Below are positions 15,333 to 20,091 of a DNA stretch of 20,091 nucleotides, piece after piece. The position numbers and the translations under genes were made by a program. The DNA lies in the IMG/VR virus record IMGVR_UViG_3300017765_000106, positions 1 to 20,091 of that record; one strand, written 5' to 3'. The notes beneath the pieces are model-generated. The model did not search any database. It was not told the DNA's origin and worked only from the letters and a program-made list of their open reading frames with translations. The DNA is from a virus. The first letter of the stretch is position 1. Each line of letters begins with the position of its first letter.

Positions 15333-16728
15333 AGCCTAACTCCTCCGCTCCCAAGCAGTCATTGATTCCAGCCGATGGTGCGAGCCCTGTTATCTTGGCA
15401 TCGGCATACGGACCGATGTCCCCCCACCCAGATGATACGATGCTCGCCTTGACGAATAACGGCGTCTCGACCCTGATAGCCTCGCCATCTTGTCTCTTGT
15501 AAGGGGCGCAGTAGTGGTTGAAGTCGAATGGGGATTCGCACTCGGCCACCTTGAGGTAGTCGAAGCCGTCTCTCGCTCCAAGGGCCCATAGAAGCCTCGG
15601 AGGTCCTCCGGTGTTAGATGGGACCACTCTGCCGCTCAACACCCTAAGGATGCGCTCTGATGGCTTCTCTGGCACTACCAGCACGACTTCTTGCATGGTG
15701 TTCTCGTATGACAGCATGGACGCGCTGTTCCTGAGAAGATACGGCTGTCCAGTGGCTGCATATCCATCAGAGAGGTGCGGACCATCTAGGACTTGCATCG
15801 GCTTCAATGCCCATGGCGGCATGGACTCCATGCTCTTACGACGCCTGAAGAACGTCCATGATGGGTCATCAGGAGACAGCCAATCGACCATCATCATGGG
15901 GTTGTCCCTGTTCTCCGCATAGTCGCACAGGAATATGCCATAGGGGACCGAGGCTATCGATACCCATCCCTCTGCCCAATCCACATCCTCGATCTCCACC
16001 CCACCCACATCGAACACCTTGACGCCAGCAGGGGTGTTGTGGAGTGTGACATACACTCCCTCGACAGATTCCGCGAAACACTTGCCGAACTTGACGCTCT
16101 CGGCGGACATCACTATGGATGGGGATGGTATCACCAATGGATTACCGAGCAGCGGTCTTATGGTCGAGTAGTCGAATGACCCTAAGGAGAGTGTGTTGAG
16201 AGTGTTCTCCATGCCGAACAGATTGACGGATGTCCTCACTTGATGGAACGGTTGTCCGTATGCCTTTGATATGCCTTGCATCACATCCCTCCTATTGACC
16301 GGCGAGGCTCTCACACTCAGCCTCATCAGCATGGCAAAGAGATCGATCCTCGATATCCTATCGAAGCACGGTCGAAGCATATCTGCCCTGCTCTCATTGT
16401 CATCTGCATCCAATATCATGCCTATCCTCCTCACAACTGAGGCGGAGTCGATTGATGTCGATTCGGTTTCTGACAGCGTGGAGAGGAGATGGATCGGGTC
16501 TGGATCGTCATACACCTCCTCTGGATATGCGTCTGTGAGGAGAAAGAAGACTTCCCTGAAGTCCTCATCGGACATCCTCTTTCGGCCATCAACGGGATAC
16601 AGGAAGGATACTGCGACATAGGGATCTCTGCAAGCAAGGATGTTTCCGCATATGACTTCGCTTCTTCTTCTGAGTCTGTTGTTGGAGAGTATCCTCCATG
16701 ATTCCGCCAATGATCTGAATGGCAGCAT
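15316..16728 (-). CDS. Archaeal DNA ligase-like protein lacking the adenylation lysine (470 aa)
   Basis: The N-terminus (FRSLAESWRILSNNRLRRRSEV) parallels the start of archaeal ATP-dependent ligases (F-x-x-L-A-E-x-x-x-x-L). A long helical region to about 200 then matches the DNA-binding domain, ending in RPLLGNPLVIP like 'GxPIxPML'. Where ligases have the KxDG adenylation motif, this protein has FAESVEGVYVTLH, with no lysine. A motif IV-like TGQPYLLR is present without its Glu. A C-terminal beta region (LLWALGARDGFDYLKVAECESP) resembles the ligase OB fold. It may be an inactive paralogue used for nick binding or as a scaffold, or a very diverged enzyme. The start chosen (TGATG, 16728) is behind GGAATGG; the ATG at 16737 is possible. 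Confidence 0.5.
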   Translation of the reverse strand: MLPFRSLAESWRILSNNRLRRRSEVICGNILACRDPYVAVSFLYPVDGRKRMSDEDFREVFFLLTDAYPEEVYDDPDPIHLLSTLSETESTSIDSASVVRRIGMILDADDNESRADMLRPCFDRISRIDLFAMLMRLSVRASPVNRRDVMQGISKAYGQPFHQVRTSVNLFGMENTLNTLSLGSFDYSTIRPLLGNPLVIPSPSIVMSAESVKFGKCFAESVEGVYVTLHNTPAGVKVFDVGGVEIEDVDWAEGWVSIASVPYGIFLCDYAENRDNPMMMVDWLSPDDPSWTFFRRRKSMESMPPWALKPMQVLDGPHLSDGYAATGQPYLLRNSASMLSYENTMQEVVLVVPEKPSERILRVLSGRVVPSNTGGPPRLLWALGARDGFDYLKVAECESPFDFNHYCAPYKRQDGEAIRVETPLFVKASIVSSGWGDIGPYADAKITGLAPSAGINDCLGAEELGYADLD

Positions 16729-17141
16729 CACAACCATTCCTTGAATAGGTCCTCATAGATGTCCTCGTCCTCGATAACATCCATGATGGCATCCTTGCCC
16801 TCCTTGCTGATGAACCATCTTTCCCCCTTAGCGCCCTTGTTGGAAACCATGGGTGTGACGCTCTTTCCAATCGGCTTGCCGTCCACCACCACCTTACCAG
16901 AAATGAATTTGACGAATGACTTGGAGGCAGGGACTCCCATCGCATTCGCAGCGATATAGACGCAATCGAAGCACAGAGACATGGGAGTCCTGTTTGCTAT
17001 CTTCCTCGACGCCGACCATATGTCCTTAGCCAACTTAGCAACAGGCTCTGGATCAGATGCTATTAGGATACAGGCGCTGTCGATGATGTCGTGGTGACGC
17101 TTGGCGAATGAGGATATGTCTTCCCAATCAGGACTCTCCAT
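16728..17141 (-). CDS. TFIIB-like cyclin-box protein (137 aa)
   Basis: Residues about 28-80 (DPEPVAKLAKDIWSASRKIA, then NRTPMSLCFDCVYIAANAMGVPAS, then KSFVKFISG) follow the helix pattern of a TFB/TFIIB cyclin fold: 'V-x-x-x-A-x-x-I ... R-x-P-x-S-l-x-x-x-x-x-Y-I-A-x-x-x-x-G-V-p-x-S'. The rest has a likely winged-helix segment (GERWFISKEGKDAIMDVI) and an acidic end. Full archaeal TFB has a zinc ribbon and two cyclin repeats; this has one repeat and no ribbon. It could redirect or block host transcription initiation, or only share the fold. It overlaps the upstream gene by 14 bases and the ligase-like gene by one. The assignment is by eye, medium-low certainty. Confidence 0.4.
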   Translation of the reverse strand: MESPDWEDISSFAKRHHDIIDSACILIASDPEPVAKLAKDIWSASRKIANRTPMSLCFDCVYIAANAMGVPASKSFVKFISGKVVVDGKPIGKSVTPMVSNKGAKGERWFISKEGKDAIMDVIEDEDIYEDLFKEWL

Positions 17142-17421
17142 CTATCGTGTCCCCCTCCACTATCTTCCATGCGTCATCGTCATCGACCACTGTTGACAAT
17201 GCGTCTCTAAGTCTGATTGCTTCATCCCTCGTAATAAAGAATCCAACTTTCGTGTATCCAACATAGCCCGTTCTCGACGGCACTACTCTATTCATCCTTA
17301 TGTTCATGACACGATCTGCATAGGCATTTGTGGTCATGATGTGAATTTCCTCGCCTGTGTGGAGGGACGGCTCTATGACATGATGAATCTCATTGTTGAA
17401 GTTGTGAGTCCTGTTGCTCAT
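17128..17421 (-). CDS. Small protein with C-terminal AW element (97 aa)
   Basis: The ATG overlaps the upstream stop (ATGA). The body is beta-prone (EEIHIMTTNAYADRVMNIRMNRVVP) followed by GYTKVGFFITRDEAIRLRDALSTVV, a strand and helix recalling small ssDNA-binding/PC4-like domains; I would not name it. The C-terminus is DDDAWKIVEGD, the same element that opens the small genes around 5-7 kb, here at the other end of a protein. Its DNA (17148-17172) is almost identical to that at 5881-5905. Confidence 0.65.
   Translation of the reverse strand: MSNRTHNFNNEIHHVIEPSLHTGEEIHIMTTNAYADRVMNIRMNRVVPSRTGYVGYTKVGFFITRDEAIRLRDALSTVVDDDDAWKIVEGDTIDGES
17148..17172 (-). repeat. 25-base near-identical copy of the AW-element DNA
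   Basis: By eye, 22 of 25 bases match 5881-5905 on the same strand (shared core GCATGGRAGATAGTGRARGG). The three differences are purine transitions. It encodes AWKIVEGD at the C-terminus here and AWEIVKGD at the N-terminus there. Confidence 0.75.
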
Positions 17422-17933
17422 TCTTCCTCTCCCCTATCCATCTCTCTTTCCTGACGCAAGGCTGCGCCTCTTGAATCGACATAGACATGGAGCCCATCCC
17501 ATTCCTTAGTGAATCCGACCTTGTTGCATATGGGACACTTCTTGTTCTCTATCTTGTGAAGCACGACACCCGGCTCCGGCGGCTCTATGCGAACGATGGT
17601 CCCACACTTCTTGGAGCATACAGCAACGTCCCCTATCCTGTCCTCTGGTATGTTGAGAGGATTGTGATCTATGTCATACGCCGATATGATGTTGACTTGG
17701 ACATCCCACTCTAAGGCATTGGCGAGAGCGACGATGAAGTCATGCTGATCCCATATGGACACCATGGCATCCGGCCTCGGCCTACTGGTGAACATCTCGA
17801 TGAATGTGAGAGTCTGATCCCCTGTCCTCTCATACACTCCCACTCCGGGCAGCGTCCATCTTCCATGTGGGGCAAGACTGTTGAACAGCCTGTAAGCCCA
17901 ATGCACTTGTTCCTCTGTCACTTCCATACTCAT
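17418..17933 (-). CDS. Zinc-ribbon-containing protein of unknown function (171 aa)
   Basis: The N-terminal 95 residues are an alpha/beta domain (EQVHWAYRLFNSLAP, LTFIEMFTSRPRPDAMVSIWDQ, HDFIVALANALEW) without a motif I recognise. C-terminal knuckles CSKKC (C106, C110) and CPIC (C133, C136) enclose a beta segment, as in a zinc ribbon. The end is charged. It is coupled to both neighbours by ATGA overlaps. Likely a nucleic-acid or protein binding factor. Confidence 0.65.
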   Translation of the reverse strand: MSMEVTEEQVHWAYRLFNSLAPHGRWTLPGVGVYERTGDQTLTFIEMFTSRPRPDAMVSIWDQHDFIVALANALEWDVQVNIISAYDIDHNPLNIPEDRIGDVAVCSKKCGTIVRIEPPEPGVVLHKIENKKCPICNKVGFTKEWDGLHVYVDSRGAALRQEREMDRGEEE

Positions 17934-18085
17934 TCAAACACCCACTTTCTGCACATGGCACACTCAAGGGTCGGCAATACCTCTCCTGTTGATAGATTCT
18001 TTCTGGGCTTTGATGGTCGCATCTTACTGCCACACTCGTTGCAGTATGTATGAAGCACTATCTCAACGTCGTTGCTGTCTTTCAT
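17930..18085 (-). CDS. Zinc-ribbon mini-protein (51 aa)
   Basis: The ATG at 18085, behind GAGGGTGGTGT, is preferred; a longer in-frame version would run through most of the upstream gene. The product has TYCNECGSKM (C15, C18) and LECAMCRKW knuckles around a basic loop (RPSKPRKN), a compact zinc ribbon. It overlaps the upstream gene by 23 bases and the downstream one by four. Function unknown. Confidence 0.65.
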   Translation of the reverse strand: MKDSNDVEIVLHTYCNECGSKMRPSKPRKNLSTGEVLPTLECAMCRKWVFE

Positions 18086-18209
18086 ACACCACCCTCTCCG
18101 CACGTTTCCTGTCCTCTGGATCTGTGAATGGATTCTCCGCATTTGGATTATTACGTTTGTAATCATACCATGAATCTGAATGATTGTAGCCGTCCGTCGG
18201 TGATGTCAT
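18063..18209 (-). CDS. Small polar protein (48 aa)
   Basis: The ATG at 18209 overlaps the upstream stop (ATGA) and has GGAGGGCGATGC before it, so it is preferred to an earlier in-frame start. The first half is Asn/Asp/Tyr/Ser-rich and probably disordered. The second half is a charged helix (DPEDRKRAERVVYERQQ). No motif recognised. Confidence 0.55.
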   Translation of the reverse strand: MTSPTDGYNHSDSWYDYKRNNPNAENPFTDPEDRKRAERVVYERQQRR

Positions 18210-18511
18210 GCATCGCCCTCCAACTCTTTGTCCGTCATGGTCGATAGAGACTTCAGCCATCTCCTTACTAGGAATGGATGTTGATGTCTCTCATCCTCAT
18301 ATCTCCTAACCCAATCCTCTGCCGTCCTTAGACGGGAGTCAAGGGCATCAAGGGCATCCGATCTCTCGACACCAACGAGGTCTGAGAACTCCGCTGAAGC
18401 CAGAAGCGAACCGCGCTCTGCCCTTATCTCTGCGATAATCTCCCTCCATGGGTTGGAGAGCATCCTGTATCTCCTCTCGGCGGCTATTGCCATCCCTCTT
18501 GCGTCTGCCAT
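18206..18511 (-). CDS. Helical charged protein of unknown function (101 aa)
   Basis: The ATG at 18511, behind GGAAGATAACC, gives a clean start after the upstream stop. An earlier in-frame ATG at 18583 would overlap that gene by 35 bases with a poorer site. The protein is nearly all helix, rich in Arg/Glu/Ala, with heptad-like spacing (REIIAEIRAERGSLLASAEF, LDALDSRLRTAEDWVRRYED), so a coiled coil or helical bundle is likely. A short DNA repeat of AAGGGCATC underlies DALDALD. Confidence 0.6.
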   Translation of the reverse strand: MADARGMAIAAERRYRMLSNPWREIIAEIRAERGSLLASAEFSDLVGVERSDALDALDSRLRTAEDWVRRYEDERHQHPFLVRRWLKSLSTMTDKELEGDA

Positions 18512-18548
18512 GGTTATCTTCCACACTGGAATAGGATATATCCTCTCT

Positions 18549-19205
18549 CTATATCCACTCGTCTCCGAGGCCGTATGAGCCATCCTCGCTCATCTCGTCA
18601 TTCATGTCAACAACTGGTTGCTTCCTGAAGACCTTGGGCTCTCCGCATACTGGACATGGCTCATCATCATCTCTATCCAAAGTCGGTGAGCCACATGCAT
18701 CACAAGATTCGCCTGCCCACCACAACGAGGACAAAGGATCGAATGCACCTCTCTCCTTGGACCCCATGGATTCCTTCAATTCTTCTGGTATCAAACGAGA
18801 TACATTATCCATGTCGATCATACCGGGTATGGCATCCCAATTGGACGCTGCGAATCGATTCTTTATTTCCTCTAAGAGACTCACGTCTTCAGGCTCCTCC
18901 GACATTGGCGACACATTTACCAGAGTCCTGTCCTTGAATAGCGTGACGCAAACCCATCCTCTCTTTCCTGATACAGGATCGAAGGCAAGCATGGGGTGAG
19001 CCTTTGACGACAAATCGATAGGAGCATCAAGCATAGGGAATATGACGAGGGGGTTCCTCTTGTCCCATGCCATCCCATCCTCGGTTCCTGAAACATCTGA
19101 CTTCAATGGAACGTCTCCTGTCGGATTTACCATAAGAAGAACCTCCGCCCATCTGGCGACTCCTATGAAGATGGGAACCTTGGGGGCCTTTGGTATTTCA
19201 ATCAC
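18549..19205 (-). CDS. Protein with C-terminal zinc ribbon, GTG start (218 aa)
   Basis: The GTG at 19205 is behind GAGGGAAAGAA and overlaps the upstream stop by eight bases; an upstream ATG would overlap by far more. The N-terminal 110 residues are beta-rich (VPIFIGVARWAEVLLMVNPTG, RNPLVIFPMLDAPIDL, RGWVCVTLFKDRTLVNV). Next come a helical part with Asp/Glu and then ESCDACGSP / EPCPVCGEP, a two-knuckle zinc ribbon, and an acidic tail. The sheet-rich part could be a capsid-free binding domain, but I do not recognise it. Confidence 0.6.
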   Translation of the reverse strand: MIEIPKAPKVPIFIGVARWAEVLLMVNPTGDVPLKSDVSGTEDGMAWDKRNPLVIFPMLDAPIDLSSKAHPMLAFDPVSGKRGWVCVTLFKDRTLVNVSPMSEEPEDVSLLEEIKNRFAASNWDAIPGMIDMDNVSRLIPEELKESMGSKERGAFDPLSSLWWAGESCDACGSPTLDRDDDEPCPVCGEPKVFRKQPVVDMNDEMSEDGSYGLGDEWI

Positions 19206-19509
19206 TTCTTTCCCTCTGTATCTCACATGCCATATCATACAGCATCGATGCTGCCTTCTTGGCCGTAGCATTGATCTCTATCTCCGCCTTCTCATCGTCA
19301 GCATCCCTAGCCAACAGCCACTTGGTGGTCTTGGTCGTCTTGCCATTGAATGATGTCTGGGCTGGTATCATCCTCATCCATCCGGGAGGAGCCCCGAACA
19401 CCTGAGATGCCCATACCCATACCTGCTTCGCATCCCTTCCCTTAGGACGCTTGTTGAAGATGACATCCTTAGGACCGACTTGGTATGTCTTGTCACTTTT
19501 ACTGCTCAT
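19198..19509 (-). CDS. Unknown small basic protein (103 aa)
   Basis: It begins MSSKSDKTYQVGPKDV at an ATG overlapping the upstream stop (ATGA). The middle has VWVWASQVFGAPPGWMRM, an aromatic-rich stretch. A strand (TKTTKWLLARDADDEKAEIEI) and a C-terminal helix ending in MACEIQRERSD follow. No Cys pairs, no membrane helix. The pattern could be a small RNA- or DNA-binding fold; not assigned. Confidence 0.6.
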   Translation of the reverse strand: MSSKSDKTYQVGPKDVIFNKRPKGRDAKQVWVWASQVFGAPPGWMRMIPAQTSFNGKTTKTTKWLLARDADDEKAEIEINATAKKAASMLYDMACEIQRERSD

Positions 19510-19700
19510 TCATCCTCCCCTCCTGCTGTCACTACAATATTCCAATGCTTAGTGTATTGATCGTTGAATCTGCTAATCTCTCCACTCTCTATGTATTCGA
19601 CCTCATAGACAGGACGATACCACTCAGGCTCATACTTTATCACCTTGACAGGCTCTCCAGTGTGCTTGTTGACGAGTATGTCACCAACCTTGAAAATCAT
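19506..19700 (-). CDS. SH3-like/KOW-type small barrel protein (64 aa)
   Basis: FKVGDILVNKHTGEPVKVIKY, then YEVEYIESGEISRFNDQYTKHW, is the strand-turn-strand pattern of a small SH3-like barrel, with the 'VGDxV' entry and a Gly-turn 'TGEP'. Such domains bind RNA, DNA or peptides. The ATG overlaps the upstream stop (ATGA). Fold likely; partner unknown. Confidence 0.6.
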   Translation of the reverse strand: MIFKVGDILVNKHTGEPVKVIKYEPEWYRPVYEVEYIESGEISRFNDQYTKHWNIVVTAGGEDE

Positions 19701-19816
19701 CTCACCACCTCCATGTTCTGAAAGCAGTCCTTACAGAATAGCGATCCATCGTGGCTACCCCACATGACTCTCCTCTTGTTGCATTTCCTGCAATGCTCGA
19801 TGATTCTCGTACTCAT
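19697..19816 (-). CDS. Zinc-finger micro-protein (39 aa)
   Basis: A 40-codon gene fits exactly between its neighbours with ATGA overlaps at both ends. The product MSTRIIEHCRKCNKRR... has C9/C12 and C28/C31 knuckles (HCRKC, FCKDC) around a short hairpin with SHDGSLF. The layout is like the small finger bodies of the AW-tagged genes but without the tag. Likely a structural zinc site; function unknown. Confidence 0.65.
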   Translation of the reverse strand: MSTRIIEHCRKCNKRRVMWGSHDGSLFCKDCFQNMEVVR

Positions 19817-20061
19817 GGGGTATCCCACCTGACATATGGCTTCGTTATCATCCTAGTCTTCAGCACCCATGCATTCATCCTTGCATCTTTCCTAAGTCTG
19901 TGATCTGTTGAGAGCCATCCTGAGACGACTCTCTTAGATGGCACTCTGGCTCCCTTTGAGTCAACCAGCAAATCCATCAGAGTGTTGATGTCCATTGGAC
20001 CCCTCTCATGTATCTTCCTGACACAGAAGTCCTTCACTGCATCCTTTCTGGGTCCAGTCAT
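19813..20061 (-). CDS. Winged-helix DNA-binding-like protein (82 aa)
   Basis: The ATG at 20061 is fixed by AAAGGAGGAGG ending four bases upstream. Helices DAVKDFCVRKIHERGP and MDINTLMDLLVDS, a recognition-like helix SKRVVSGWLSTD, and a wing (LRKDARMNAWVLK) suggest a winged helix-turn-helix regulator. It is the most upstream complete gene of the minus-strand polycistron here, a good place for a control protein. Binding target unknown. Confidence 0.55.
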   Translation of the reverse strand: MTGPRKDAVKDFCVRKIHERGPMDINTLMDLLVDSKGARVPSKRVVSGWLSTDHRLRKDARMNAWVLKTRMITKPYVRWDTP

Positions 20062-20065
20062 TCTT

Positions 20066-20076
20066 CCTCCTCCTTT
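20066..20076 (-). promoter_or_regulatory. Strong Shine-Dalgarno for the winged-helix gene
   Basis: AAAGGAGGAGG ends four bases before the ATG at 20061 and settles this start over an in-frame TTG at the window edge. The remaining bases to 20091 are too few to interpret. Confidence 0.65.
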
Positions 20077-20091
20077 GAGCAGTATCTGCAA

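Noticed and set aside
18340-18365. Short direct repeat (CAAGGGCAT twice)
   Set aside because: It is a two-unit codon repeat inside a helical coding region (DALDALD) and shows no further array or symmetry.
1-20091. tRNA, rRNA or integrase/attachment site
   Set aside because: No cloverleaf, rRNA segment, tyrosine/serine recombinase motif or flanking direct repeat was found on reading both strands, so integration cannot be shown.

Overview
The window is about 20 kb of an archaeal head-tailed virus or provirus, or a contig from one. Three lines of evidence support this. First, three plus-strand genes at the left look like tail or baseplate proteins. Second, thirty minus-strand genes form a nearly gapless polycistron with ATGA, TTGA, GTGA and TAATG overlaps. 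Third, that polycistron encodes an archaeal-style replication and recombination set. Ribosome binding sites are of the AGGAGGTGAT type, and Ile ATA and Arg AGA/AGG codons are common. The combination (archaeal-type primase, ERCC4 nuclease, Cas4-like nuclease, RecA-like ATPase, OB-fold protein, ligase-like protein and a TFIIB-like cyclin fold, beside tail genes in the opposite direction) most resembles tailed viruses of uncultured marine Euryarchaeota (magrovirus-like). The host assignment is an inference. I see no rRNA, tRNA, CRISPR array or insertion sequence.

Layout. (1) Positions 1-4491, plus strand: a large partial tail/baseplate protein, a small baseplate-associated protein and a fibre/adhesin-like protein. 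(2) Positions 4493-7090, minus strand: nine small genes, most with zinc-finger-like Cys pairs. Seven of them (counting an internal copy) carry the same short element, consensus FDKAWxxVKG, attached to otherwise unrelated bodies. The structural and small-protein arms converge with one base between their stop codons. (3) Positions 7090-16728: the DNA-processing core. In transcription order it holds a ligase-like protein without the adenylation lysine, an unknown 129-aa protein, an OB-fold protein, a RecA-like ATPase, a Cas4-like nuclease, a fused PriS/PriL-like primase, a small acidic protein, an ERCC4-HhH nuclease, an AAA+ (MCM/DUF3987-like) ATPase and an RNase H-fold protein with most catalytic acids replaced. 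(4) Positions 16728-20061: the upstream end of the polycistron, with small regulatory-looking proteins (winged helix, zinc ribbons, SH3-like barrel, TFIIB-like cyclin box). One of these carries the AW element at its C-terminus, with near-identical DNA to a copy 11 kb away.

How the parts fit together: the upstream minus-strand genes probably act early in DNA binding and transcription control. The middle genes would supply priming, unwinding, ssDNA binding, strand annealing, flap/branch cleavage and end processing. The downstream small tagged proteins sit next to the structural arm, where virion-associated or host-takeover factors are often found. The most unusual content is the AW-tagged small-protein family and the apparently catalytically degenerate ligase and exonuclease folds. 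Intergenic DNA is minimal: the longest gene-free stretch is 63 bases at 14880-14942. No region over 300 bases lacks a gene.
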